A DNA stretch of 64,000 nucleotides from Pectinophora gossypiella (GCF_024362695.1 NC_065408.1:17047518-17111517), one strand, 5' to 3'; counted from the stretch's first letter, positions 29,801 to 40,748 are shown. Made by a program: numbers and translations. The notes: generated by a model not told the origin, from the sequence alone.

Positions 29801-32625
29801 GGTGTCAGGGTTACTCAGGTTTACTATCCAGGCACCGAAGACCCCTGACATGGCTCGTGTAACGACTACATACTTACTTAAATAGTCGCCGGAATTGACT
29901 GCTTAACGTGCACTCCGAAGCACGAATCATCTTATTTTTGGACAATCGGGCGATCAGCCTGCAATATCCTAGCCAAACTGGGGATCATAAAGTGATTTTT
30001 GTGATCTGTCCCCACCGGTACTCAAACCCGGGACCTGTGGATTGTGAGCCAACCGCTCAACCTCTGGACCACAAATGCCGTTTCTTTTCCTTATTGTATT
30101 AATGCCACATAAATTGCAATAAATCCGTGTTGGGGACTAACACAAATATATTGCTCTTCGCGAAGAACAAAAATACTGGTGATGTTTGAAAATGTTTCAG
30201 AACAACTTTTGGAAGTAAGAAAAGTAACAATGGCGCATATTTTGTGTAACGTTGGGGATGCTGTGACGCGCATACAACAGAATGCGTTCAAAAGACCTTC
30301 TCCGGAGTAAGTCAAACATTGTATTTGCTTGACGTCCTCTTCAACAATGATTGTACCGTATGATGTACTATGCACATATGTCATGGGTCGGTATCCACAG
30401 AGCAAGGTCTGTGTTGGTCTGTGGGTGGTATCCCATGCCTATACAAGTCCTATTCGTGACAGGGCACCAATATTAAGTTTCGTTGCAAAAATAACATTTA
30501 ATTATGTAATGTTCAAATACACTTCTCATCAAAAAAATCGAAACACCTTGCAAGTTTACGTTTTGTCAGGATTATCAGAAAAATGTGTACATTTAGGAAT
30601 AAATGTTAAATGTCGTTTAATAGTGAGTAATATGAGCTTATCAAATCTTAATGTTAATGTTCTAAATTTAAATGAATTTTTCATAGGTTTCGTATTTTGT
30701 TAAATGAGTCATTTTTATTCCGTATGGAGTATAAAGGAAATGGATAAAACAACACACGCAAATGAAAAAAAAAGCTAAAAAACGTTTATTTAATAACTTG
30801 TATTCCCTCCCCGAGCTCTAATTACTGCTTCCATACGGTTCTTCATCGATCGGATGAGAGTCACGATCACATGCTGTGGTATATTGTCCCATTCCTCTTG
30901 GATTGCATCTTGCAGCTGGCTAAGTGTTTCTGGGGCAGGATCTCTTGCTCGAATTCGTCTCTTTAATTCATCCCACAGATGTTCAATGGGATTCATGTCC
31001 GGGCTTCTTGCTGGCCATTCCATAATAGAGATATCGACTTCGTGAAGATAATCTCGTACGACGCCCGCGGTGTGAGCCCTAGCATTGTCGTGCATGAATA
31101 TGAAGCCGTTGCCAATAAAATGTGCATAGGGCATCACATGAGGCTCGAGACACTCTTCGACGTACCGATGACAGTTTAGTGCAGGCAGACGTGGCCCAGA
31201 CACGAAAGCAAGCTCTGTCTTACCGTCGGCGCTGATTCCTCCCCAAACCGTCCACGAACCGCCACCATAGCTGACCTTTTCTTCAATGCAGCATTGTGCA
31301 TAGCGTTCTCCGTCTCTTCTGTAGACCTTGTTCCTTCCGTCGTTACCATACAGCATAATTTTACACTCATCAGAAAAGAGAACTTTGCTCCACTGTAGGT
31401 ATGACCAATTTAGGTGCTCACGTGCAAAGTTAAGGCGCGCTCTTCGATGGTCTGCAGTTAATTTCGGCCCATTTGCTGGCTTATGCGGTACCAGTCCACG
31501 ATCCTTCAACCTTCTTCTAATTGTAGAGTCACTTACAGCCACCCTTCGTACAACACGAAGCCGCTGCTGCAGTTGAAAAGCGTTAAGGCGTCGATTTCTT
31601 AAAGAAGTTGTTACAATAAATCGATCATCTCGCTCAGAAGTGACCCGATTCCTGCCAGATCCTGAACGGCGCGTGAACAAACCAGTCTCCCGATAACGTT
31701 TATAGACTCTATGAACAGATGACAGGCTTAGATGCAGTCTTGCAGCCACAACACGCTGACTAAGGCCAGAATCCAGCAATGCCACAACTTGGGCGGCTTC
31801 TGTGGGCGAAGTATCCATACGTTTTAGAAAAAAAACCTTTTTTCAGACGTCCCAAAGTCACAGTATTGAAATAAAAAACAAAAAGTTTAAGGATAGGCGC
31901 CAATTTTTAGTTTTTAAACGCTAAATGTACTCCAACCCTAAACACACATTTGTCTCAAAACAGTGATTCATTTCGTTTATAAGATAAACAAATGAAATTC
32001 TAATTTTTAATTTAGAATTTTCGCTTATTACTGTAATGGCCAAACTGCCAGCTATACATTTTATGTATTTTTTTTCATCGTATGAATTCTTTTTTGTGTT
32101 AAATTCGGACAGAAACAATGAAAACGGAAGTGTTTCGATTTTTTTGATGAGAAGTGTATCTTTACTTGACTTGAAATTTAAAATCAATGAATTCTTGAAT
32201 GCTATGAAAACAATTATCTACAACAATTTATACTTTTTTTTGTAATAGTTGGTTAGGTCAGTTTTTTTTAATTGAAAAAAGGTCGCTTTTGACAACAATC
32301 TCACCATTCTCACCTGATAAGTGACGATGTGGTTGTGGATAATGCTTACCTAGCAAATGCCTATTCACTCTAGCCTTTAAGACTCCTAGATTATAGCGAG
32401 TTGGAAAAACAGATGGCGACAGACAGTTCCAGTCCTTTGCCGTTCGCATCAAAAAGGAAGAGGCAAAACGGTTATTGATATATTATGATGTCTTATGAAA
32501 CTGCTTTATATTTATAATTATTAATTATTTTTTTCAGAAACATGATTGGTAGCTGTCAAGAACTTAGTGAGATCGATTTTTGGGCTTGGGAAGACTTCAA
32601 CTGTGAAATCGACTACGACAGATAA
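23804..32625 (+). CDS. Secreted haem-peroxidase homologue, 12 exons, 626 aa, distal haem residues lost
   Basis: Exons: 23804-23925, 25007-25146, 25230-25394, 26041-26228, 26546-26750, 26932-27129, 27602-27746, 28144-28300, 28826-28993, 29370-29568, 30201-30306, 32538-32625. All introns are GT-AG and all phases join; the total is 1881 nt including the stop. Residues 1-14 form a signal peptide (MLLVLFLVLPLCVS), so the protein is probably secreted. The animal haem peroxidase fold (myeloperoxidase, peroxinectin and chorion peroxidase superfamily) covers about residues 59-610. Recognisable anchors are CNNLKHPTRGA, CC(x)n DP, a calcium-loop-like TPLLDLSTIYG (210-220), WRQHNFIATEL (292-302), proximal MRWVHT with His 380, and a C-terminal segment LLEVRKVTMAHILCN. 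The distal Gln/Asp/His are Val 130, Ala 133 and Ser 134, and the distal Arg site is Ser/Thr 277-278. The family's QRxRDHG signature is eroded to KCRYFG. Catalysis is therefore unlikely, while fold and calcium binding may persist. No internal stop or frameshift was found. A paralogue-specific function is unknown, so no gene symbol is given. Confidence 0.9.
24115..24187 (+). mobile_element. Retroposon tail (family R) in peroxidase intron 1
   Basis: 'gtcaggatcgaagcaaacgg', 'aattccaaagtctctgctta', 'ccccggtgggaaataggcgt', then 'ttatgtat'. Intron 1 (23926..25006) is otherwise unremarkable. A more degraded relative of a similar tail may lie at 24530..24610. Confidence 0.65.
25657..25860 (-). mobile_element. 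Retroposon fragments in peroxidase intron 3
   Basis: The minus strand of 25657..25772 ('gtgtagcattctccatgcta', 'aaaatagggcagtggtttcc', 'ctcttgccttccgccc') matches 56350..56440. A minus-strand family R tail remnant follows near 25795..25850 ('atttcctaccggggtgaaat'). Confidence 0.6.
26000..26030. repeat. (TTTGA)n microsatellite next to the exon 4 acceptor
   Basis: Five to six pentamer units end about ten bases before the acceptor 'ttgtcatcag' of exon 4. They occupy the place of the usual polypyrimidine tract, which is weak here. Confidence 0.85.
27195..27412 (+). mobile_element. SINE family B, headless, in peroxidase intron 6
   Basis: 'taccacgtgctcagcggtga', 'aggaaaatatcgtgaggtaa', 'cccacactcccgagaaatgt', then the family B body 'ggaaggtcagacaggcaggc', 'ccgtcaaatcttcaggttag'. 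It fills most of intron 6 (27130..27601) in gene orientation. Confidence 0.75.
27820..28052. mobile_element. Palindromic MITE (family P), complete, in peroxidase intron 7
   Basis: The arms are long inverted repeats. The left arm reads 'gggtgttactaacatcgtaa' and the right arm reverse-complements to 'gggtgctagtgacatcgtaa'. Both continue with the same 'atgattcagaccatgattctg'-type sequence. A roughly 60-bp centre separates them. Related arms: 8649..9032, 18805..18900 and 29205..29295. Confidence 0.85.
28367..28710. repeat. TATCGATA palindrome array in peroxidase intron 8
   Basis: Eleven exact TATCGATA octamers plus many one-base variants occur within about 345 bp of intron 8 (28301..28825), spaced irregularly and often as 'tatcgatagtatcgata'. 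TATCGATA is the Drosophila DREF recognition core (established knowledge). Here it may instead be part of a repeat element rich in ATCGAT. Confidence 0.9.
29095..29298. mobile_element. SINE B and MITE P fragments in peroxidase intron 9
   Basis: 29098..29195: minus-strand family B body ('cttagcatagcgttatctcg', 'aggtcctgttttttaacaga', 'agcgactgca'). 29205..29298: one arm of MITE P ('tcgcaaaagtatggaatgga', 'gttttcgttacgatttcact', 'aacaccctgc'). Confidence 0.65.
29753..30081 (-). mobile_element. tRNA-derived SINE (family V), complete but diverged, in peroxidase intron 10
   Basis: The minus strand has 'tggtccagaggttgagcggt' (A box with one change) and 'gggtttgagtaccgg' (degraded B box), then the full body to 'aacccacacgatagaaga'. 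It lies antisense to the gene and ends 120 bp before exon 11. Confidence 0.8.
30520..32156 (-). mobile_element. Tc1 transposon, complete, with 27-bp perfect TIRs, in peroxidase intron 11
   Basis: The terminal inverted repeats at 30520..30546 and 32130..32156 are identical over 27 bp (outer end CACTTCTCATC). They are flanked by the TA target duplication at 30518..30519 and 32157..32158. The element is 1637 bp and antisense to the peroxidase gene. Size, TA target and DD34E transposase fit the Tc1 group. All autonomous parts appear intact. Confidence 0.95.
30790..31818 (-). CDS. Tc1-type DD34E transposase, 342 aa, intact
   Basis: It catalyses cut-and-paste excision and insertion of the surrounding element at TA sites. 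Residues 1-110 hold two helix-turn-helix regions for TIR binding: LSQRVVAARLHLSLSSVHRVYKRY near 19-42, and a second ending in SDSTIRRRL near 96-104. A GSGRN hook-like linker is near 53-57. The catalytic triad is Asp 150 (LFSDEC), Asp 244 (FMHDNARAH) and Glu 279 (NPIEHLWDEL), with exactly 34 residues between the second Asp and the Glu, the diagnostic DD34E spacing. Length matches the usual 340-350 aa. The ATG lies 338 bp inside the 3' TIR. No stops or shifts. Possibly active. Confidence 0.95.
   Translation of the reverse strand: MDTSPTEAAQVVALLDSGLSQRVVAARLHLSLSSVHRVYKRYRETGLFTRRSGSGRNRVTSERDDRFIVTTSLRNRRLNAFQLQQRLRVVRRVAVSDSTIRRRLKDRGLVPHKPANGPKLTADHRRARLNFAREHLNWSYLQWSKVLFSDECKIMLYGNDGRNKVYRRDGERYAQCCIEEKVSYGGGSWTVWGGISADGKTELAFVSGPRLPALNCHRYVEECLEPHVMPYAHFIGNGFIFMHDNARAHTAGVVRDYLHEVDISIMEWPARSPDMNPIEHLWDELKRRIRARDPAPETLSQLQDAIQEEWDNIPQHVIVTLIRSMKNRMEAVIRARGGNTSY
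32255..32470 (-). pseudogene. LINE reverse transcriptase C-terminal fragment in peroxidase intron 11
   Basis: The minus strand reads RTAKDWNCLSPSVFPTRYNLGVLKARVNRHLL in pieces. The pattern 'R-T/V-x-x-WN-x-L-P-x-S-V-F-P ... YNLGxFKxRVN' is familiar from the very C-terminus of insect LINE polymerases. Only this end remains. A similar but more decayed piece is at 33588..33680. Confidence 0.7.
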
Positions 32626-32777
32626 ACCATCCACCATTTCTTAGTGATATAATTACATTCCATTCTTAGTGGTTGAGAAAGATAAAATAAGTACTTACTT
32701 TAAAAAGAATTTGCCCAAATTAAACTATGATGTTTTTTCTGACCCTCAGTTTAATTTTTATTTAAAAATTAAATATA

Positions 32778-32783
32778 AATAAA
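32778..32783 (+). terminator. Candidate poly(A) signal of the peroxidase gene
   Basis: AATAAA 153 bp after the stop codon, in a strongly A/T-rich region. Other near-matches exist, so its use is uncertain. Confidence 0.45.
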
Positions 32784-32954
32784 TTTATTTTTTTATTTTA
32801 TTTAAAAATAATTTATAAAATTCTATAACGACATTGAAATTTTATGCAGCATAATGCTAATCAAAACAATGATTATAATTTTAATGTTAATTTATCTTAA
32901 GTGCAGTTTTGACCAACACAGTTGGCTTGACCATTCTAGACGGCGATACGACCC

Positions 32955-33030
32955 ACCTATCACTTTGGTCAAAACAGAAAGCTCGGCGAGCCGTGGGTAC
33001 TGAGTTCACCTTGCGATGGATGTACCTCTC
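32955..33030 (+). repeat. Interspersed repeat fragment (aaagctcggtga family)
   Basis: Shares 'cagaaagctcggcgagccgt' and 'ttcaccttgcgatggatgta' with 2150..2236 and 43485..43552. Confidence 0.55.
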
Positions 33031-33587
33031 TTATATTATGTTATGTTGTTAAAAATAATGATAAAGTTTATAATGTAAGACTAATCATTAAATGGAGTCT
33101 CAAAAGGACTACAACCATCCCTTGATTCAATATTGATTACTTCAAAAAGAATTTACATTTCTTTAAAAGTCTCGAGATTAGTGGATCCTCTAATGACTTC
33201 CCATTCAATTTTACACGTGACTGATCAGGATCCGACCCTGCAAATAAATTAATTCCGCAGACCTCTTTAACCCTCTTTAGGCCCATCTCATTACCAGTTT
33301 AAAGGTAAAGAAAATTGGAAGAAATTTCGATGAGATTGTCTATTGGAAAGTCCACTCCGGTTATTATTTTTTGAAGATGGTTTTCGGATTTTTTCTGTAG
33401 GATAATTCTTAGATGTTTCTGGAAAGAAGATAGGTATTTATTTATGGTACAAAAAGTAGTTGGTGAACATTGTTATGGTGAAAAGTGGGATATTTTTTCT
33501 TTTGATTAAAAGATTTCATTACGTTTGACTACAATCCAGGCTGGTCTTAAACAGGGATGTAATCTAAGGAAGAGCAAACTCAAATAG
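33031..33587. other. Intergenic DNA, no feature seen
   Basis: No gene or repeat supported. Confidence 0.35.
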
Positions 33588-33680
33588 TGCCTATTCACTA
33601 TTGCTTTGAAAATCCCCAAACTTTAAGTATCGTGGAACAATGACGCAGGAAGAGAATCCCAGACTTCTATTATTTCTAGG
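33588..33680 (-). pseudogene. Decayed LINE C-terminal fragment
   Basis: The minus strand across frames gives a 'VWDSLPASLFHD' and 'LGIFKAIVNRH' pattern, homologous to 32255..32470 but with a stop and substitutions. A short relic. Confidence 0.5.
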
Positions 33681-35157
33681 ATGAAATGAAATTAAAGATT
33701 CGAATCGAAGGTAGATGATGCTGAGGGTATTATCAGTAGCGGGCGAGAGCCCGCAATTGCTCCCCATATCTCTGTCTGAGGCAATCCAATTCTATATTCG
33801 ACGTATGGTCTTCGTTTAACAGATCTGCTTACAGGCACACTGATTATAATAGAATATTTTCGTTAAACCAGTGCATCAGTCAGCAAAGGTAATAAATGCA
33901 AAGAAATAGAAACAAATGAAACCTTCAAATATAAAAAGTTTATGCTGTTTTAAAAAATAAACTTTCACGACAAATAAAATAGACAAAATAAAAAATAATT
34001 CTATTCCGAAAAAAGAAACTTGTAGATACCATGGCGATAATAATATACAAAGTAATTTTAAACTTCTTTGCACGTTTGTCCAATAAAGGCGGTATACGTC
34101 TATAGATGCAATGTATGTAAACGCATCCGATAGGATATTCACCAGACAAAGAATGTACAGATATGGTGTGAATCTGATAAAGTGGTGGCACGGTGTCAAA
34201 CCTACTTTGTTCGGAGAGGCAGACTGGCGACTTAGCCGCTACGCCTGGACCGCTTCTGTGGTTTTTGGATATATATTTATATGTTTATGAAGCAGTATGG
34301 GCTCTTGCTTGTGTTAAGTAGATTCAAAAAGATTTGGTTTTGGGGAAAAAAAAATTCCATTTGTTTCAAAAAGGACCCTTTACCATCAACGTTCTGTCAG
34401 AAAATAAATTCCCCTTTATGCCATTGATGTAATGTTGTATATTACTATTTATGATATCTATGAAAAGAAAAAAACACTGCTATCTACCTGTTTACTGTTT
34501 CACATATCTAAACAAGTATTTTTATAATACGACTTTGTATCTTGGACAACTTGGCAATTTGACACTTGGGCTGAAAGTCGGATGAGAAAGGCGAAAACTT
34601 TTATTAAAGTGACGCAGAGCTTTTTGTGATCGCAGCGTTTCAACCGCTAGTCCACACAAGTCGCATACGAGTTTCGCATGTAAAACGGTCTGTGATTGAG
34701 TCAGTGTGCGCGCAGCGGAATGTTGAAGAGTTCTACCGATCACATCTTTATTGACTTTTAGATCTGCCTGGTATATCCGCTTGATAACCGATTAGGTGTC
34801 AATACATTTTGGTAGGCAAGATTCTAGTTTATACATTGAATCACGATATTCGAAAGCTGTTTCTGAATGTGGAGTCATGTCTAGAATATGATTAGGAAGT
34901 GTTGTATGCTACCTAGGTTGTGATTTTACCTCTCCGATATAATTGACTATCTATATAGGTGAAAGGAACGTAACTGGTAAGGTTAGTCAAGATATTATTA
35001 GTATTTTTTGGCGTTTTGTCATTCTACCTATCTCGACTTGAAAGCACGTTCAAATACACTATCTAACCTATCTTTCATTTCCTTTCTTTCTTTTTTTGTA
35101 ATTATAAGGATGCATTTCACGATTTCATCTCCAAATAAATCTATATTATTCGTATTT
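33681..35157. other. Intergenic DNA, no gene recognised
   Basis: Minus-strand open frames at 33876..34199 and 34522..34743 have no recognisable domain. The first is low-complexity and hydrophobic. No supported repeat. Confidence 0.35.
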
Positions 35158-35232
35158 TTTTTTTTTTTTGACGTGACTTATTGTAGATTTGCCGCAGATG
35201 ACTACTTGACCGGAATAACTACTTGGCCGGAG
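35158..35232 (-). mobile_element. SINE family A tail
   Basis: A T-run followed by 'gacgtgacttattgtagatt', 'tgccgcagatgactacttga' and 'actacttggccgg': the minus strand of the family A 3' end, with an internal duplication of the 'actacttg.ccgg' word. The overlapping 124-aa open frame (35008..35382) runs through the poly-T and is not a gene. Confidence 0.7.
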
Positions 35233-37029
35233 TATATTTTTTTTATTTTTACGACGGTGCCATTACAGTTACACCACCAAAAAAATGTAAGCAGTTATAT
35301 AAAGAGTACTTCACCTGGCTTGGCAATTGAATCCCGAATCATTTCCCGCTGGTGGCGTAACCGTGGCGTCTTAGTGAGATAGCACCATAACAACACTACC
35401 ACGAACTAAACGCACACCTATACCACCCCAATCTAGCGGGTTGTATCTGTCGCCTCTGTACCAATTTGTGGCCGGGTCTCTCTAATTGGCGCCAGCAAAT
35501 TAGTCGTCTGCGACCACGCTATATAACCTAACAGCGTAGCCGGTACAGTTCATATCAATTAGGCTTTATGTGTCACGTGAACTGTTGCTAATGACGTTTG
35601 TCGTAGTTAGACTGATTATGAAGCTTGTAAATAAATTAGCGGGTGTTACCTCTTTGCAGCAATAGGATTTAAACAAGAAACAGAATGCGTGTAACTGCTT
35701 TTATACAACACCTACTGACTCGAAAAATACAACATCACATAAGCTCATGACTATATTTCAATTGGGATAGTAAGAGGTATGTACCCACACTTCACCGCTT
35801 TCTTTTAGACAAAGGAGATGGTAAGCCGTATCGTCGTCTATAATGTTGGAATCGACGGTGTTAGTTAGAAAAAATATATCGTTTACCTATTTTGAAAAGC
35901 GGGCAAAAAGTACGACATTACTGTCCTACAAATAAACGGGAGAGAAAAGTGAAAAATATGTACATTATTTCTGCTAAGCACCGCTTGCGACTATTGATTC
36001 TGCGAACGATCATCCCTAGTCTTTACTTTAGAAACTGAAAAATAAAGATAAAATTAAAGATATAAATCACTCGTGTCACATTACTCCGCTCTATCAGGGA
36101 TTTCCAGTAAAAATAATAAGGAGTTATGAAAACAACCTGTACGATTCAAACAACCAAGTTAACGTGACCCACAACGTTGATCTTTTAATACGCCTTAGAT
36201 GAGTTTTCTATCACACCCAAGAGGTCCACTGATGTTGGATTCGGAATAAAAATAGAGTCTGGAGCGGATGAAATGAAACTACGGATTCTCCTGCTGTTGA
36301 CGTATTGTGTCTTTTATTTTATTTTCTTATTTCGTTGCGCTTTTCTGTCGCAAACAGTTCTAGTTTGTCAACTTATATGACTACGTCAGATGTATAACGT
36401 CGCCGTGGTCATATCGTCGCCTTATAGCCAATGTAAGCGCCTTCTTGAAATATCACATTCAGAAGAGATTTTTGTTAACGAATTCTTGCAATAGACAAGC
36501 TAGTTTCAATGCAGAAAAAAAATGTTCTGAATTTGAACCCAGATAGAAATTAATTGAAAGACCTCGAGATTTTGTTAAAGAAAAATCACATCAGAATGTG
36601 ATTTTTATGAAAACAAGAAATTATTCTGCACAGTGGCAAAGCCATGACAATGGCAAAGCAAGCCATAGTTCCACAGAAAATGATAATAATATGTCATCGA
36701 CTGGAAGATGACGACCGGCTGTGTCAAAGTCTCAGAACAACACGGACAATGAAAATTTCGTACTCTATTTATTTACATAATTCGATAACAATATTTGTAC
36801 AGGTATACCCAATGCGAAATTGTAAAATAAATGCGATTAAATATTTTATAAATAAAGTATAGATAACATCTAGTACCCACTGAAATAATTTAGAGACCGT
36901 TCTGTGAATTTCGCCACCGAACATGTAAATAAGTCGACTACGTTGTTTCGTTCCCCTATATCATATTACAACTATACTTAAATGTGACAGAACGTTATCG
37001 TTCGTTAAAAGACTGTCTCGCATCTCTGT
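35233..37029. other. Intergenic DNA, no feature seen
   Basis: About 1.8 kb with no recognised gene, repeat family or RNA gene. A short inverted word pair 'aatcacatcagaatgtgatt' lies near 36585. Confidence 0.4.
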
Positions 37030-37130
37030 GATTGGGCTGGTTTTCTTTTTTGGAAGGTCAAACAGGCAGCAGCTCTTGTAAACCAGACCTGTCAAATCTT
37101 CAGGTTAGGTAAACCGACCCGTGATGATGA
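37030..37130 (+). mobile_element. SINE family B body fragment
   Basis: 'tggaaggtcaaacaggcagc', 'ccagacctgtcaaatcttca', 'ggttaggtaaaccgacccgt', then 'gatgatgatga'. Confidence 0.65.
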
Positions 37131-39097
37131 TGAAATAGGCCGACTTGAAATTTCTTCGGCACAGCAAATAGACACTAATGCCGTAATTAAAATTTTGTGT
37201 AATAGCGCCTATCAAAATCAACATAAGCCCAGCTAGCAACCCGTCAAAAGCACGCTTCACGCCCGACTACTGCGAACCGCGCTGGGACTGACGTGCAACA
37301 GTTAATTACAACTATTGGCACGACACGTGTGCCTCGTTACATTCAGACCCTTCATTTTGACCGTGAAATCGGGGGTTGAGTTGCGGGTGGAAGCGGGTTG
37401 AGGAAGTCTAAAGTTCAATTTGTGATACGAGATGATAGTGCAGCAAAACTACATAAAACACTCGTTGCCAAAGATTTGCTCAAATATCAAGTGGCTGACT
37501 AGTTCGAGATCTGTATCTTTATACAAATTTTCGTGAGAAAGGCGAAGAGACACTTTGGATCGCTAAGCCATTGAAATAAGTATGTACGTATCTAGTATTT
37601 TATTTATATTCACTGGTTTGTTGTTTACCACGGGTTCGTCTGCTTTGGTTATTGCGAGAAGTGCTTTTCTTTTCAAATGACATAAAGAAATTAAAAAACC
37701 ATAAAACATAATTGCAAAAATTGCTGAAATTTTAAACGCCTTCGCTTATAATTTACATAAGATTGCTGCTCGATAGGGTAATTGTGGGCATGATTGCCGA
37801 AAACTTTTGGGAACCATGTGTAAATGATTGAACAAAAATTCTCCTTGTTTTACATGATATCATGGACCGTATATGATAATCACTTTAAAGTCAGTCAAAA
37901 TAACATCAACATAACAAGGATTGTCTAATGACAATCAATACAATAACTATAATTTACCAACAAAAGGATTGATTCTCAATATCGTTAAAATGTCTCAACA
38001 TATCTTCTTTAATTCGCTTATTAGTAGAGTCAGTTTTATCCACATCCAGTTATTCTTCGTTAACTAAAAGTTACAATTCTGCATCAAACATTTTATGAAT
38101 TAAAGTCTCCAAAAATGCCTTCGTAAACCCAAAAATCAATCTGCAGAAATTCAGCAGAAATTCAGCAGTGACATCTTATTTGCCTGTGCATATTAAACAT
38201 TGTTTTTCCATAACCCCCACTGCGTCATTACCGGACCAGTGGGTTGTCAAAACCCGTCGACCTGTCAATTAGTCATCCCCCGAGCGATGGGAATGACCCT
38301 GGCATCTGTTGGTAATGACGCCGTCACGTGCCGGCAGATGCTGATTTTTTTGCGTATGGAAATGACTGAAGTAGATATTGATGTAGGTGAAATAATTAGA
38401 CACATTTTTTAAAATTCAAAATAAAATAATATATCCTAATGATAAAGACAATACGCCCGTAAACTTATTAGCGATATATTTATTTAATGCAATCTCCGAA
38501 AATAATGAGATAAGTACTAAAATGTATGTATGTAACAAAGTTCATCCTCAAATACAATTAGATGACTTATTTATTCATATTCAGCTTGTAAAACTTGATG
38601 TCGCCAGACTAGCTGAAAATAATAGAAATGAAAATAAAACATACTTAATATAAAATTCAAAAATGAAATCATAACAGTATTTTAAAGAGATTTCTAGAAA
38701 ATCTTCCATTCTGCCATTCCAAAGTCAGCATCGCTTCACATTTGCATGATATTGCGTTGGCCACTATATATTGTGAGTCTAAACAATATTGGCAGAAAGT
38801 TATTGTATGTTAAAACGAGCAGGGACTGGCTTTGATTCGACGTGGTACGGAATATTGCATATTTGAACACTCTATCACTCAATATTCAACGTGAAACACT
38901 ATTTTCATTGTACATGTGTGGACAGGAAAAATAAAGAAATATTGGATGGAGTATGTACAAATAATGTTATTGGAAAATATGTATTGTCAAGATATGCGAA
39001 ACTCGTGGAGTGTCTATTTATGGATGTGGACATTTATATGTCTAACGTCTCTCATATGTTTTACAATGATAAGCTGAATCGATGGGTTACTTAACTA
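37131..39097. other. Intergenic DNA, no gene recognised
   Basis: Open frames at 38200..38412 and 38891..39094 (67-70 aa) match no family I know. About 2 kb without a supported feature. Confidence 0.35.
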
Positions 39098-39255
39098 TTT
39101 ATATATTTTATAATCTGATTCTTTGTCACCATAAGATTCATCATAAAATATCTATCTTAAGATTTTGTATCAACAATGGCTGCCAATTGTATATGATTAT
39201 TTGTGGCTATTCCCATCCTGTTAAGGAATACTGGTGTAAATTTATGTATGTATGG
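39098..39255 (+). repeat. Interspersed repeat, also present at the window's right end
   Basis: 'caccataagattcatcataa', 'ttttgtatcaacaatggctg' and 'tatgattatttgtggc' match 63926..64000 ('caccataaggttcatcatat', 'ttcgtatcaacagtggctgc'). It ends in 'atttatgtatgtatgg', a retroposon-type tail. Confidence 0.6.
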
Positions 39256-39852
39256 ATTATTACTTCCGACAATGGTACTTTTGGTTTTTTAACCAATTCC
39301 GCGAACTTTCTTATTCAAGCTAATCTAATTTTGCGGAAAACCAATTAAGCACCGCCAATGGCCGTAAAGATTTTTCTACTTAATGAGTAAACTAACAGTT
39401 TTCCAACTTTACTTCAACATCGAGAAAATAAAACTAGTTTTTGTCTTGAAGTTGTAATTGCTCAGTCTCATTAGCATTTTAAGTGAACTAATAAAAGTTT
39501 CTAGTAAAGCACCATTTAAAGTTCCGCTGCCTTATCTGGTAACAAAGTCTTTTTATATCACTTATCTTAGAGGTCTATTAACGGTTAGTGTTACCTTAGA
39601 AGGTCTTTCTTCCTTGAAATTACAAATGGCCTTAATTAATATTGGACTTAAGCCGTCTAGAGATCATTTGCTACGCAAGAAATTACTGCTCTTCTTCTAT
39701 GCTACATTGCATGTACAGCTGTTACTGCATCAAACTGAAGAACAAACCTTTTTTTTTCATAGTTCATACTTCTCACAATGCTATTCACTATCAGGTGAAA
39801 AATATGATTTAAAATTTTCTTTGATAAGTGAAAATAAATAATTTGGTTAATT
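39256..39852. other. Intergenic DNA with an unassigned open frame
   Basis: The longest open frame, 39458..39841 (127 aa), is Leu/Ser-rich, starts at a non-ATG codon and shows no recognisable domain. I do not call it a gene. Confidence 0.35.
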
Positions 39853-39915
39853 GAGGGTAGGCCGGTACCCAGCAACGGAGGTAGTATTGCGCACGGTATA
39901 TAAGCTGTTTTTGTA
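39853..39915 (+). mobile_element. Decayed LINE or SINE 3' tail
   Basis: 'gagggtaggccggtacccag', 'caacgga' and 'gtatataagctgttttt' resemble 'gaggcctatgcccagcagtg' tails (8281, 10714) and the family C end ('gacgtatataggctgtttat' at 5965). Confidence 0.45.
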
Positions 39916-40514
39916 AGGTTATGTAAGTGAACATGATTATTGCTGAATTTAATTATATATTATTATTATTGTTTTATTTTATTATTATTTATTTTTAATA
40001 TCTGTTTTTCAACAGTTAAATATTTATATTTTGGAAAAGATTATGTATCTATACTCAGATTTTGTGTTTTTTTTTAAAGATTGTTAAGTATTATAATGCT
40101 TTGGATTTCCACATTTTTGTCGGATGCTATGTCCAAATTATCAAAGGCTTTATAACTACTCACTACTCGACCTCTCTACTTTGCACTCTTTATTTGTCTT
40201 CTGTTTTTAAATTTGTATTTTCTGTGTGTGAAATAATGTTGTGGTAGGTATGTCATGTTATAACGTAATTAGGAATCTGAAATCCGTTCCCAGATTCAGC
40301 GCCTGTATTTTCCAAAGCACACCTACCTCAAACAGGCAGTACGTTCTCATTGGTACAGGAGGCACATCTCGTGTGTAGGACACCCGCTGTTCCAGTGTAC
40401 GTGACACGCCAATGAGATTCCTATTGAACCTGCAGCGAGGGTATTTTGTCTCCTGTGTCTGTTAGATTCGTTTTATAGTTGCTATGTTTATAATATTTTA
40501 CTATTTTTGTGGTA
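39916..40514. other. Intergenic DNA, no feature seen
   Basis: AT-rich, then a GC-balanced stretch (40275..40460) that matches nothing I recognise. Confidence 0.35.
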
Positions 40515-40748
40515 TTATCGGGATGTATTTTGCATGTTAGTGCTCCTAGAATACGAGCAAATTGAGTTACCGTTCAAAAAATAATTGCACCACTGAAATG
40601 CCCTTTCAAAACCGATTTCAATGTATCGTATATCCAGTAGATCCACTTTTTTATTTATATATGCAATTATTTTTGGATTCGAACGAGATTCGAGCCGAAA
40701 GTCTCCCATAACGAAATATTTCCAAGGCCACTCGACCATAGCACCGTC
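40515..40748 (-). mobile_element. tRNA-derived SINE or tRNA relic (family Q)
   Basis: The minus strand starts 'gacggtgctatggtcgagtg', where 'tggtcgagtgg' fits the pol III A box. Then 'tttcggctcgaatctcgttc' contains a B-box-like 'ggctcgaatc'. The anticodon region does not fold convincingly, so a functional tRNA gene is unlikely. A roughly 150-bp non-tRNA body follows. Only one copy is seen here. Confidence 0.55.

Noticed and set aside
30329..30703. 124-aa plus-strand open frame
   Set aside because: It starts inside peroxidase intron 11, crosses the Tc1 left TIR and contains no domain.
35008..35382. 124-aa plus-strand open frame
   Set aside because: It runs through a poly-T tract and a minus-strand SINE tail, so it is repeat-derived.
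39458..39841. 127-aa plus-strand open frame
   Set aside because: Non-ATG start, no recognised domain, AT-rich sequence where such frames arise by chance, and no promoter or splice context.
40660..40748. Possible tRNA gene on the minus strand
   Set aside because: A and B boxes are recognisable but the anticodon arm and acceptor stem do not pair convincingly. Treated as a SINE or relic.
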